Shown: positions 1 to 7,365 of the stretch, one piece after another
Position numbering within the stretch: the first letter of the stretch is position 1
Layout: every line of letters starts with the position of its first letter
Source of the DNA: T1Sed10-7 sp047921175
Lineage (GTDB): Bacteria; Actinomycetota; Nitriliruptoria; Nitriliruptorales; Nitriliruptoraceae
DNA length: 11,548 nucleotides
Direction: 5' to 3'
Assembly (NCBI GenBank): GCA_047921175.1
Contig: JBLRWQ010000082.1
Location: 1 to 11,548, forward strand
Translations under genes and position numbers: made by a program
Notes under the pieces: generated by a model
The model's input: the letters and a program-made list of their open reading frames with translations, nothing else
Database searches by the model: none
What the model was told of the DNA's origin: nothing

Positions 1-222
1 CTTCTTGGTGCCGACGAACAGCACGGTGCCGCCCTTGGCGACCAGGTCGCGGGTGAAGGCGTAGGAGCGCTCGAGGTGCTGGACGGTCTGGCGCAGGTCG
101 ATGACGTAGATGCCGCCGCGCTCGCCGTAGATGAAGCGCCGCATCTTGGGGTTCCAGCGGCGGGTCTGGTGTCCGAAGTGGACGCCGGCCTCGAGCAGCT
201 GGCGCATGCTGGTGACTGCCAC
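1..222 (-). CDS. rpsB: 30S ribosomal protein S2, 5' part (74 codons; continues past the window edge)
   Basis: S2 binds the head-body junction of the small ribosomal subunit and, with S1, helps mRNA docking. The visible 74 residues contain the highly conserved S2 N-terminus: LLEAGVHFGHQTRRWNPKM, followed by the IYGERGGIYVIDLRQT stretch and a VLFVGTKK segment. The start is a GTG at 222, preceded by AAGGAG (230-235) with a 7-nt spacer. An in-frame ATG at 207 has no comparable ribosome-binding site. The gene runs leftward off the window, where tsf would be expected from conserved order. It has its own upstream region of 273 nt with a candidate -10, so it is probably transcribed separately from the upstream M23/lipase gene. 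Confidence 0.96.
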   Translation of the reverse strand, partial: MAVTSMRQLLEAGVHFGHQTRRWNPKMRRFIYGERGGIYVIDLRQTVQHLERSYAFTRDLVAKGGTVLFVGTKK

Positions 223-464
223 GGTGGTGCTCCTTGGGGTTCGGTTGGGCCTCCGTCCGTGTCACGCGGGGCCGGCCGGTGCGGGGCACCGATCCGGGCA
301 CGGCCCACCTCGCGCGCTCGCGAGGCACCGGGGCCGCCCGTCGACGGACGTGTGGGATGGGGGCGCGGTCGGGACGTGGGAGCGGGGCGAGACCCGGTCC
401 GTCCTCGGTCGCGCGGCGACCGCAGCGCGCACGACAGGCCCGGCCGGTGGCCGGACCCGGGCGT
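223..464 (-). other. rpsB upstream region / probable long 5' leader
   Basis: No convincing coding sequence is seen here. The plus-strand reading frames that cross it are GC-driven shadows. Two perfect inverted repeats can be read: CCTCGCG/CGCGAGG with a 4-nt loop at 308-325, and CGGTGC/GCACCG with a 3-nt loop at 277-291. If transcription starts just below the TACCCT hexamer at 465-470, the rpsB mRNA would have a leader of about 235 nt. S2 represses its own mRNA through a leader in some other bacteria. Whether these hairpins form such an element here is inference. Confidence 0.45.
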
Positions 465-470
465 AGGGTA
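465..470 (-). promoter_or_regulatory. candidate -10 element for rpsB (TACCCT)
   Basis: TACCCT on the minus strand fits the TANNNT core of actinobacterial -10 elements. It sits 26 nt below the stop of the M23/lipase gene. A clear -35 is not visible at 16-19 nt; the nearest candidate, GTGACG at 494-499, is 23 nt away. The same GCTACCCT string precedes the DUF2469 gene. Confidence 0.4.
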
Positions 471-495
471 GCGGACGGCCACCGCCCCGGCCGCG

Positions 496-2205
496 TCACG
501 GCCCGCCCGACCGCGGCAGCGGCACACGAGCGCGGCTGAAGGGGCCCGTCACCGTCGACCAGATCGCGAACATCTGCACCGAGATCGCGGCGCTCTCGGT
601 CACCTCGCCCCCGACGATCCGGGCCAGGTGCCCCGGGCTCGCCACGACGTCCTCGCCGGCCAGGAAGCGCCAGGTCAGCTCGTGGACGGCCTCGGTGGTG
701 AGCATGCTGCTGTGCCCGCCGGGGACGACGCGGTGGTCGACGACCCGTTCACCGTCGAGCTCGGCGATGCCCTCGGCGCCGGGGGCGAGCGCGAGGTCCG
801 CCGGCTGCCGGGAACGGCGCGGGCTCACGACCAGGTCCCGTGCGCCACCGACGTTGAGGACACGCGTACCGGTCGCGAACGGTCCAGCCGTGCCGGCGGC
901 CAGCGCCTCGTCCCACCGCCGCGCGAGATCGCGCAGCTCGCGTGAGCCGACCGCGAGCTGCCCGACCGCGGGGGTGTGGAGCGACAGCCGTTCCCCGTCG
1001 GGTCCGCCGTAGCCGCGCAGGTTCTCGATCAGGGTGCCGACCATCAGCTCGCCGGCCAGCGCATCTGCCGCCGTCGCCACATCCGAGCCCCGCAGCGGCG
1101 ATCCGAAGGTCACGATGTGGCCGATCGGCGGCAGGCTGGGGTCGTACGGGTCGTGGTGGGTCAGCAGGTACTCGAGGATCACCAGGCCGCCCATGGAGTG
1201 TCCGACGAGGTCCACCGCCCGGCCGGGCTCGCGTGCCGCCTGTGCTCGTAGCTGGGCGGCCAGGTGGGCAGCCGCCGGTCCCGGCCCCTCCCAGGTGTCG
1301 GTCGGTCCGTACGGCAGCTGATCGCGGTGGGGGTCCTCGGGTACGCCGGGGTCGTCGCGCCGGCCGGCGTAGGACAGGTGGGTCACGCTGACGGTCGGGT
1401 AGCCGAGGTGGCCGGTGTCGAGCACGGTGCTGGTGCTGCTCGAGCCGAGACCGGCGACCAGGATGAGGTGGTTGGGGTTGGGCGGGACCGCGAAGCCCGG
1501 CCGGTCCGCCGTCGGGCTGCCCGCGACCAGGTACCCACCGGCCCGGCCACCCTCCCACGGGTCGTACGGGCGCACGACGTGGTCACTGCCCTCCCAGCCT
1601 GCGGCGCCCACGAGCGACGGTCGCCGCAGGTCCGCACCCAGCAGCGTGAGCGGATCGATGTAGGCGTTGCCGGCGTCCCGCGCCCCCCAGTGCAGCCCCC
1701 GATCGCGGCCACCGGCCCCGTGCCCGCCGGCGTCGAGCGTTGCCATCACCTCGCCCCGCTCGACGTGCTGCCCGACCTGGACGCGCAGCCCGGCGAGAGG
1801 GCCGTAGGAGGTCAGGTGTCCGTCCGGGTGCGCGATGCTGACCCACCGCATCCCGGCGACCGCCCCCGCGAAGGCCACCCGCCCCGCCGCGGCCGAGCGC
1901 ACGGGCGCCCCCGCGGCGAGCTCCAGATCGACCCCCCGGTGCCCGGGCCCGAAGGCGGTCCGCGGTGGCGCGAAACCGCGGAGCACCCGACCGTCGGCCG
2001 GCAGCTGGTAGCGGACCCGCAGCCCCAGGTCGGGCGCCCAACCCGGCACGTGCGGGTCGGCCACGACCGCCGGGGTCAGCGGCAACGGGACCGGCGCGTC
2101 CTCGGCGAGCGCGGCCGGGCTGAGCGGGGCGGCGGTCAGCGACCAGACCGCCAGCAGGACGGGCAGGACGAGCCGGTTGGCGGCCGGGAGACGTCGACGG
2201 CGCAC
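496..2205 (-). CDS. Secreted LytM/M23 peptidase domain fused to an alpha/beta-hydrolase (lipase-like) domain
   Basis: The product is 569 aa. Residues 1-34 look like a Sec signal peptide: MRRRR, a hydrophobic core, then ALA before E35. Residues about 70-190 form an M23/LytM domain with metal-ligand motifs H89-x3-D93 and H172 in GLHWGA; the first His of the usual HxH is Gly170. Residues about 245-515 are an alpha/beta hydrolase with a LVAGLGSSS oxyanion-type loop, nucleophile S337 in GHSMGG, and likely D457 and H498 completing the triad. It should act outside the membrane on peptidoglycan and on an ester-linked substrate; the substrate is unknown. The GTG start at 2205 has GGGGAGGT 5 nt upstream. 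A stand-alone M23 gene beside rpsB is common in Actinobacteria; the hydrolase half is the unusual part. It may be bound to the envelope, but no anchor is visible. Confidence 0.88.
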   Translation of the reverse strand: MRRRRLPAANRLVLPVLLAVWSLTAAPLSPAALAEDAPVPLPLTPAVVADPHVPGWAPDLGLRVRYQLPADGRVLRGFAPPRTAFGPGHRGVDLELAAGAPVRSAAAGRVAFAGAVAGMRWVSIAHPDGHLTSYGPLAGLRVQVGQHVERGEVMATLDAGGHGAGGRDRGLHWGARDAGNAYIDPLTLLGADLRRPSLVGAAGWEGSDHVVRPYDPWEGGRAGGYLVAGSPTADRPGFAVPPNPNHLILVAGLGSSSTSTVLDTGHLGYPTVSVTHLSYAGRRDDPGVPEDPHRDQLPYGPTDTWEGPGPAAAHLAAQLRAQAAREPGRAVDLVGHSMGGLVILEYLLTHHDPYDPSLPPIGHIVTFGSPLRGSDVATAADALAGELMVGTLIENLRGYGGPDGERLSLHTPAVGQLAVGSRELRDLARRWDEALAAGTAGPFATGTRVLNVGGARDLVVSPRRSRQPADLALAPGAEGIAELDGERVVDHRVVPGGHSSMLTTEAVHELTWRFLAGEDVVASPGHLARIVGGEVTESAAISVQMFAIWSTVTGPFSRARVPLPRSGGP

Positions 2206-2238
2206 GGGGGACCTCCCCGCCCCCGGTTCGGTCCGGCG

Positions 2239-2244
2239 ACCCTA
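2239..2244 (-). promoter_or_regulatory. candidate -10 element for the M23/lipase gene (TAGGGT)
   Basis: TAGGGT lies 33 nt above the GTG start at 2205, inside the 111-nt gap between whiG and this gene. It would give a leader of about 27 nt that includes the strong GGGGAGGT ribosome-binding site. I see no good TTGACA-like -35. The 8-bp palindrome CGGCGCCG at 2250-2257 lies in the spacer region. Confidence 0.35.
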
Positions 2245-2316
2245 CGTGCCGGCGCCGACCATCGGACGACGGATCCCACCGCGCCTGTGGATGGTCGACG
2301 ATGCCAGCGTGCCGCC

Positions 2317-3096
2317 TCAGCCCCGGAGCAGGTCCCCGAGCTTGGTCCGCAGGCTCAGGACCGCCTTGGTGTGGATCTGGCAGACCCGGGACTCGGTCAC
2401 CCCGAGCACGTCCCCGACCTGCGCCAACGTCATGCCCTCGAAGTAGTAGAGCCCGAGCACCGTCTGCTCGCGCTCGGTCAGTCGCGTCAGGGTCTCCCGC
2501 AGCAGCCGCTTGGTCTCCACGTCGTCGACCCGCTCGTCCGGCAGCACGGCCGTCAGGTCCTGCAGCGTGTCGACGAGGGTGATGCGGTCCCCGTCACCGA
2601 TGTCCAGCACCTCGTCGAGCGCGGCGATCGAGGTCATCGACATCCGTGCGAGCGTGTCCTGCAGCTCCTCGAGCCGCCAGCCGAGCTCCCCGGCCAGCTC
2701 CTCCTCGGTGGGACTCCGACGCAGCGCGGCTTCGAGCTTCTGCATCGCGGCCTCCACCTGCCGCGCCCGGGTCCGCACCGACCGTGGCACCCAGTCGACG
2801 CTGCGCAGCTCGTCGATGATCGAGCCGCGGATCCGGGACACGGCGTAGGTCTCGAACTTGTAGCCGCGGTTCGGCTCGAACCGCTCGATCGCGTCCATCA
2901 ACCCGAAGATGCCGTAGCTGACCAGGTCCGCGTGCTCGACGTGGGCCGGCATCCCGACCGCGACACGGCCCGCGACGTACTTGACCAGCGGGGCGTAGTG
3001 CAGGATCAGCTGCTCCCGGACGGCGGGATCCCGGTCGCGTCCGTACCGCTCCCACAGCAGCACGACATCCTGCGCCGTGATCGCGGTGGTGCTCAC
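2317..3096 (-). CDS. whiG: WhiG/FliA-type (sigma-28 family) RNA polymerase sigma factor
   Basis: This is an alternative sigma factor of 259 aa, about the family length. Region 2 (about 30-100) includes LVSYGIFGLMDAIERFEPNR and the -10-recognition segment YKFETYAVSRIRGSIIDELR. Region 3 covers about 105-185. The region 4 helix-turn-helix (about 200-250) reads MTLAQVGDVLGVTESRVCQI, very close to Streptomyces WhiG. In Streptomyces, WhiG controls late sporulation and is held by RsiG with c-di-GMP; in motile bacteria the same family (FliA) runs flagellar genes. Position next to the M23 gene and rpsB matches whiG. The GTG start at 3096 is chosen because AAGGA lies 7 nt upstream and the N-terminus then fits the family; the frame stays open further upstream but that part has no homology I recognise. 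The role in this organism cannot be read from the window. Confidence 0.93.
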   Translation of the reverse strand: MSTTAITAQDVVLLWERYGRDRDPAVREQLILHYAPLVKYVAGRVAVGMPAHVEHADLVSYGIFGLMDAIERFEPNRGYKFETYAVSRIRGSIIDELRSVDWVPRSVRTRARQVEAAMQKLEAALRRSPTEEELAGELGWRLEELQDTLARMSMTSIAALDEVLDIGDGDRITLVDTLQDLTAVLPDERVDDVETKRLLRETLTRLTEREQTVLGLYYFEGMTLAQVGDVLGVTESRVCQIHTKAVLSLRTKLGDLLRG

Positions 3097-3154
3097 GTTG
3101 GGGTCCTTGGTCGGCCCCGTCCAGCGCCGATCCGGGGACGTGGCTGCTCGCGTC

Positions 3155-3160
3155 ATCCTA
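3155..3160 (-). promoter_or_regulatory. candidate -10 element for whiG (TAGGAT)
   Basis: TAGGAT begins with the xerC stop codon TAG (3158-3160) and lies 58 nt above the whiG start, giving a leader of about 52 nt. No clear -35 is present; GGAACC occurs further up at about 3184-3189 but the 23-nt spacing does not suit a standard promoter. Confidence 0.35.
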
Positions 3161-4168
3161 GCGATGGTCGACCTGCCCGCCCGGGTTCCGCCCCCTGCTC
3201 CCGAGCGCACGTGCCCGGGGGTGGGCGGCACGGTGGACCTCGACCAGCCGCCCGCGGGACAGGTGCGTGTACCGCTGGGTGGTCGCGAGCGAGGTGTGCC
3301 CGAGCAGCTCCTGGACCTGGCGGAGGTCCGCGCCGCCCTCCAGCAGATGGGTCGCCGCGGTGTGCCGCAGCGTGTGCGGCGTCACGTGTCCCACGCCGGC
3401 CCGGACCCCGGCGCGGCGGACGATCTCGCGTGCCTCGCGGACGCCCAGCGGTCGACCCTGCACGCCGAGCCACACCACGCCCGGGTCGGGTCGGTCACCG
3501 AGGAGCTCGGGGCGGGTACGGCGCAGGTAGCGGTCGACGGCACGGCAGGCCGGGCTCCCGAGGGGCACCAGCCGCTGCTTGCCCCCCTTGCCGGCCAACC
3601 GCACCAGCGCCTGGTCGAGATCGAGGGCATCGAGCGGCAGGGGGCACAGCTCACCGACCCGGGCGCCCGAGGCGTAGAGCAGCTCGCACAGGGCCCGGTC
3701 CCGCTGCCCGACGGCTCCGGGCCCGTCCCCGGCCGCGTCCAGCAGGGCCTCGACCTGGTCGACCCGGAGCACACGCGGCAGGTGCCGGCCCTGCTTCGGC
3801 GTCGCGAGGGTGACCGCAGGATCGCGCCGGACCAGCCCGCGTCGGGCCAGCAGCGCGAACCAGGTCCGGATGGTCGACGCGCGTCGTGCCGCCGTGCTAC
3901 GCGCCAGGCCGCGCCGCTGCAGGTCGGCCAGGTAGCGACGGAGCAGGAGCACGTCGACGTCGCCGGGCCGGTCGACCCCCCAGGCGGCGCACCGATGCGC
4001 CAGATCCTCCGCGTCACGCCGGTAGGCGGCGACCGTGTTCGCACGGCGCCCGAGCTCGCCCTCGACGTGCGACGTCAGCTCGGTGACCGCCTCGCGCCAG
4101 CCAGCAGGGAGCGCCCCCATCGGCGTGCTGGGGTCGGAGGAGGTGTCGAGGCTGGTCCGGCTGCTCAC
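3158..4168 (-). CDS. xerC: Tyrosine recombinase XerC
   Basis: XerC with XerD-like partners resolves chromosome dimers at dif during division. All catalytic residues are visible, counted from the GTG at 4168 (336 aa): R170 in SGARVGEL, K194 in AGKGGKQR, H265 and R268 in PHTLRHT, H291 in LLGHTSL, and the nucleophile Y300 in TTQRYTHL. The N-terminal SAM-like DNA-binding domain spans about 25-110. The start is uncertain. The GTG at 4168 lies 31 nt below dprA with no clear ribosome-binding site, though CAGGCT six bases above it weakly resembles a -10. An ATG at 4120 would give 320 aa and also has no ribosome-binding site. The C-terminal tail after the Tyr is about 36 residues. Position beside dprA matches Mycobacterium. 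Confidence 0.93.
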   Translation of the reverse strand: MSSRTSLDTSSDPSTPMGALPAGWREAVTELTSHVEGELGRRANTVAAYRRDAEDLAHRCAAWGVDRPGDVDVLLLRRYLADLQRRGLARSTAARRASTIRTWFALLARRGLVRRDPAVTLATPKQGRHLPRVLRVDQVEALLDAAGDGPGAVGQRDRALCELLYASGARVGELCPLPLDALDLDQALVRLAGKGGKQRLVPLGSPACRAVDRYLRRTRPELLGDRPDPGVVWLGVQGRPLGVREAREIVRRAGVRAGVGHVTPHTLRHTAATHLLEGGADLRQVQELLGHTSLATTQRYTHLSRGRLVEVHRAAHPRARALGSRGRNPGGQVDHR

Positions 4169-4199
4169 GCGGTGAGCCTGTTGCCTATCGTGCAGGAAG

Positions 4200-5414
4200 T
4201 CAAGCGTTGGGCGCGACGGGCCGGTCGCCACGACGCGACCGCTCGGCGCCGGGGTCCTGCCGCAGCACCAGCCCGTCGGGCCGTTCCACCACCTCGCCGG
4301 CCAGCTGCGCGCGGGTGATCGCGGCGAGGGCCGGACCGGCGGCCAGGTCCGTCCCGGCCAGCAGGTCGTCGAGCGGCCGTGCCCGCGGCCAGGCGACCTC
4401 CAGCGCCGTGCGAAGGCCCGGCGGCAGCACCGAGGTGGCGGGGCTGGCGGCCGGGCCGCCGGTCGCGGGTTGCCACGCCGTGGCACCGCCACCGAGGCCC
4501 AGCACCTCGAGCAGGTCCGCAGGTTCCGTGCAGGGTGCGGCCCCCTCCCGGAGCAGGCGGTGCGGTGCGTGGGAGCCGGGAGCGCGGACATCACCGGGGA
4601 CGGCGAGGACGGGACGCCCGCGCTCCAGCGCCGCGCTGGCGGTCAGCAGCGACCCGGACCGCGGCCCGCCCTCCACGACCACCACCACGTCGGCGAGCCC
4701 GGCGACGATGCGGTTGCGGGCCCGGACGATGCCGGCCCGTGGCGGGACGGACGGCAGCTGCTCGCTGATCACCGCTCCCCCGGCCGCGACGATTCCGGCG
4801 AACAGCCCGCCCGGACGGGCATGCGCACGCGGGTAGGGGACGGCGTGGCCACAGCCGAGGACCACGGTGGTGGCGCCGGGCTGCCTCAGCGCCGCACGGT
4901 GGGCCGCAGCATCGATCCCCACCGCACCTCCGGAGACGACGTGGACGCCCGCTGCCGCCGCGGCCTCCGCCAGCCAGGCCGTCACGCCGGTGCCGTAGGC
5001 GGTCGCCCGCCGTGCCCCGACGAAGGCGACGCTGGCCACCGCGTCGGGCACGGTGCCAGCGGCCGCCAGCAGCACCGGGCCGTCGGAGCTCGGCCAGCCC
5101 TCGGCGAGCCGCTGGGGGTAGCCGGGGTCGCCCACGAGGCTGAGCCGGCAGCCGTGCCGCCGCCAGGCCGCCACGAGGCCGGTCGCCGCCGCAGCGTCGC
5201 CGGCGTCCACCTCGGCGAGCGTCCAGTCGTGCAGCCGCGGTCCGGCGCGATCGGCCGTGACCCCGGCGTCCAGCGCCCGCCGGCGCAGGGCCTCGAGACT
5301 GCGACGCGGCCGCACGGTCCAGGCGAGCAGCGCGGCGAGCGCCTCCGGATCGGTGCCGTCGGCGGCGAGCGGCAGGCACGCACGCACCAGGGCGTCGAGG
5401 GCGGGCGCGCTCAC
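4200..5414 (-). CDS. dprA: DNA-processing protein DprA
   Basis: DprA binds incoming single-stranded DNA and loads RecA during natural transformation; it is also widespread in bacteria not known to be transformable. The product is 404 aa. The Rossmann-like fold starts about residue 128 (VAFVGARRATAYG), with VVSGGAVGIDAAAH at 159-172, VVLGCGHAVPYP, the RARNRIVAGL motif at 231-240 and SGSLLTASAALERGRPV. An N-terminal SAM-like region (1-90) and a C-terminal winged-helix region (about 330-388) complete the usual layout. The family motif SGxARGID reads SGGAVGID here, with Val in place of Arg. The GTG start at 5414 overlaps the yifB stop by GTGA, which argues for translational coupling. The frame stays open upstream, but that part lies antiparallel over yifB and is not used. 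Confidence 0.95.
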   Translation of the reverse strand: MSAPALDALVRACLPLAADGTDPEALAALLAWTVRPRRSLEALRRRALDAGVTADRAGPRLHDWTLAEVDAGDAAAATGLVAAWRRHGCRLSLVGDPGYPQRLAEGWPSSDGPVLLAAAGTVPDAVASVAFVGARRATAYGTGVTAWLAEAAAAAGVHVVSGGAVGIDAAAHRAALRQPGATTVVLGCGHAVPYPRAHARPGGLFAGIVAAGGAVISEQLPSVPPRAGIVRARNRIVAGLADVVVVVEGGPRSGSLLTASAALERGRPVLAVPGDVRAPGSHAPHRLLREGAAPCTEPADLLEVLGLGGGATAWQPATGGPAASPATSVLPPGLRTALEVAWPRARPLDDLLAGTDLAAGPALAAITRAQLAGEVVERPDGLVLRQDPGAERSRRGDRPVAPNA

Positions 5415-6937
5415 GCGACGTCCCGGACCGGCGGGAGCCGGTAGGCGGCGGCCTCCTCGACGTGGACCGGATCGATCCGGTCCACCCCGTCGAGGTCCGC
5501 CAGGGTCCGCGCGACCCGCAGCGTCCGATCGAACGCCCGGGCGGAGGCACCGCGCGCGTCCAGCACCGCAGCCAGGGCGGCCACGGCCCGAGCGGACGCG
5601 GTCGGTCGCAGCCGTGCCACGGGGACATCGCGCGTCAGGACCGCCGCCCCCCAGCGCTCTGCCGCAGCGGCACGGGCCTGCTGGACCCGGACCGCGACCG
5701 AGACGCTCGCCTCCCCCGGCGCGCCGGCGACGAGGGCCGCGCGGTCCAGCGGCCGCAGCTCGACCTGCAGGTCGAGCCGATCGAGCAGTGGGCCCGACAG
5801 CCGCGCGCGGTAGCGCTCGACCTGGTCCGGCCGGCAGCGGCAGGCCCGACGCGGGTCGCCCGCGCGGCCGCACGGGCAGGGGTTTGTCGCGGCCACGAGC
5901 AGCACCGCAGCGGGGTAGGTCACCGTCGCGCGGCTGCGCGCGAGGACGACCGCGCCCCGGTCCAGCGGCTGGCGCAGCGCATCCAGCACCGCCCGCGGCG
6001 TCTCGAGCAGCTCGTCGAGCAGCAGCACCCCGCGATGCGCCAGCGACAGCTCCCCGGGGCGGGGGATGCCGGAGCCACCGCCGAGCAGCGCGGCCGCCGA
6101 CACCAGCCGGTGCGGCGCGCGCAGCGGTGGCTGCAGCTGGAGCCGGTCACCGGGCTGGCGTTCGCCGGCGAGCGCGTGGACCGCCGCGACCTCCAGCGCC
6201 TGGTCGGTGTCGAGGTCGGGCAGCAGCCCGTGCAACCGCTCGGCGAGCATCGTCTTGCCGCAGCCCGGCGGCCCGCTGAGCAGCAGGTGGTGTCCCCCGG
6301 CCGCCGCGATCTCCACGGCCCGGCGGGCCACGGGCTGCCCCCGGACGTCGGCCAGGTCCGGACGTGGTGCCGGCGGCGCCACCGCCGCCGGCGCGGGTCG
6401 GGGCGGACGTCGGCCGTCACGCAGCACCGCGACGGTCTCGCCCAGATCGGCGACGGGCACGAGCTCGAGCCCGGCGACCAACGCCGCCTCGCCGGCCGCC
6501 GCAGCCGGGACCAGCAGGCGACGTGCCCCGAGCCGGCGTGCCCCGGCCACCACCGGCAGCAGCCCGGCCACCGGTCGCACCGAGCCGTCGAGCCCGAGCT
6601 CACCGGTGGCCCAGGTCTGCGCCACCGCGGCGGCGGGGAGCTGCCCGGTGGCGACGAGGATCGCGAGCGCCAGCGGCAGGTCGAAGCTGGCGCCCACCTT
6701 CGGCAGCTCCGCCGGCGCGAGGTTGACGACCACACGCTCGCCCGGCCAGCGCAGGCCGTGGCGCTGCACCGCGGTCCGCACCCGGTCCCCGGCCTCCCGC
6801 ACCGCCGCGTCGGGCAGACCCACGAGCCGGAGCACCGGCAGGCCCGGGCTGCAGGTCGCCTCGACCCGGATCTCCACCGGCTCGAGGCCGACCAGGGCGA
6901 CACCGCGGACCACCGCCAGGGGCCGGCCGCCGCTCAT
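5411..6937 (-). CDS. yifB: YifB/ComM family Mg-chelatase-like AAA+ ATPase
   Basis: This 508-aa protein has the full YifB/ComM layout. An N-terminal Lon-protease-like S5 fold (about 1-170) contains VVVNLAPAELPKVGASFDLP. The AAA+ domain has Walker A GPPGCGKT (222-229), Walker B GVLLLDEL (303-310) and the SGPLLDRLDL arginine-finger region (381-390). A Cys cluster CPCGRAGDPRRACRC (354-368) probably binds metal. A C-terminal Mg-chelatase helical domain follows. ComM is a hexameric helicase that promotes branch migration during natural transformation in Vibrio, which fits its overlap with dprA. The ATG at 6937 overlaps the yraN stop by ATGA, so yraN-yifB-dprA look like one coupled operon. Confidence 0.96.
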   Translation of the reverse strand: MSGGRPLAVVRGVALVGLEPVEIRVEATCSPGLPVLRLVGLPDAAVREAGDRVRTAVQRHGLRWPGERVVVNLAPAELPKVGASFDLPLALAILVATGQLPAAAVAQTWATGELGLDGSVRPVAGLLPVVAGARRLGARRLLVPAAAAGEAALVAGLELVPVADLGETVAVLRDGRRPPRPAPAAVAPPAPRPDLADVRGQPVARRAVEIAAAGGHHLLLSGPPGCGKTMLAERLHGLLPDLDTDQALEVAAVHALAGERQPGDRLQLQPPLRAPHRLVSAAALLGGGSGIPRPGELSLAHRGVLLLDELLETPRAVLDALRQPLDRGAVVLARSRATVTYPAAVLLVAATNPCPCGRAGDPRRACRCRPDQVERYRARLSGPLLDRLDLQVELRPLDRAALVAGAPGEASVSVAVRVQQARAAAAERWGAAVLTRDVPVARLRPTASARAVAALAAVLDARGASARAFDRTLRVARTLADLDGVDRIDPVHVEEAAAYRLPPVRDVA

Positions 6938-7353
6938 GCCAGGCCCACCAGGTGGGTCAGGCCGGCACAGCGACCGAGGTCGATGGCGACCAGATCGAGC
7001 CGCACGTGCGCGTAGCGGTGCGGCTGGGCGCGTAGGAACGCCGCGGTCAGCGCCCGCAGCCGCCGGTGCTTGCGGGGGTCCAGGGCGGCACAGGCCCCAC
7101 CGAACCGGTCGGCATCACGGCGGGTCTTGACCTCGCACACCACCAGGGTCGAGGTTGCCCGCTCGACGGCGATCAGGTCGAGCTCGCCGCGCAGTTCGCC
7201 CTCGGCGACGCGCCAGTTGCGGGCGAGGACCTCGAGGCCGTCGATCCCGAGGTGGCGGGCCGCCAGCCCCTCCCCCAGCCGCCCGACCGGCAGGTCCGTC
7301 ACGCCGGCGAGCGCAGCGGCCGACAGGGGTTCGTGGTGGGTCGTGGTGTCCAT
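6934..7353 (-). CDS. yraN: YraN/UPF0102 family endonuclease-like protein
   Basis: The 139-aa product carries the PD-(D/E)xK nuclease-like signature of the family: E28 in GRLGEGLA, D59 in GELDLIAV, E74 and K76 in VVCEVKTRR. The rest fits YraN in length and order. The cellular role is not established; the predicted fold and location beside yifB and dprA suggest DNA processing. The ATG at 7353 has no ribosome-binding site. Instead TAGCGT ends exactly 6 nt upstream, which would place the transcription start on the A of the ATG (leaderless mRNA). The first 20 residues are variable. It overlaps yifB by 4 nt. Confidence 0.92.
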   Translation of the reverse strand: MDTTTHHEPLSAAALAGVTDLPVGRLGEGLAARHLGIDGLEVLARNWRVAEGELRGELDLIAVERATSTLVVCEVKTRRDADRFGGACAALDPRKHRRLRALTAAFLRAQPHRYAHVRLDLVAIDLGRCAGLTHLVGLA

Positions 7354-7359
7354 GCGGGC

Positions 7360-7365
7360 ACGCTA
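7360..7365 (-). promoter_or_regulatory. candidate -10 element for leaderless yraN transcript (TAGCGT)
   Basis: TAGCGT followed by six bases and then ATG puts +1 at the start codon if the hexamer occupies -12 to -7. The same spacing recurs at rnhB and lepB. A perfect inverted repeat (7366-7383) abuts its upstream edge. No TTGACA-like -35 is seen. Confidence 0.5.

Noticed and set aside
2285..2293. TGTGGATGG as a second DnaA box
   Set aside because: Two mismatches to the box consensus; not convincing, so the 7407-7415 site stands alone.
3178..3189. GGAACC upstream of whiG as an ECF-sigma -35
   Set aside because: Spacing to the TAGGAT hexamer is 23 nt and no ECF -10 core is visible.
1264..3813. 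849-codon plus-strand open frame
   Set aside because: It runs antisense through the M23/lipase gene, whiG and part of xerC, all with clear homology. Long open frames opposite real genes are typical of GC-rich DNA; its composition is low-complexity and no domain is visible.
4169..4594. Extension of xerC to 478 residues
   Set aside because: The extra part is the antisense-like reading of dprA in another frame, with no recombinase similarity.
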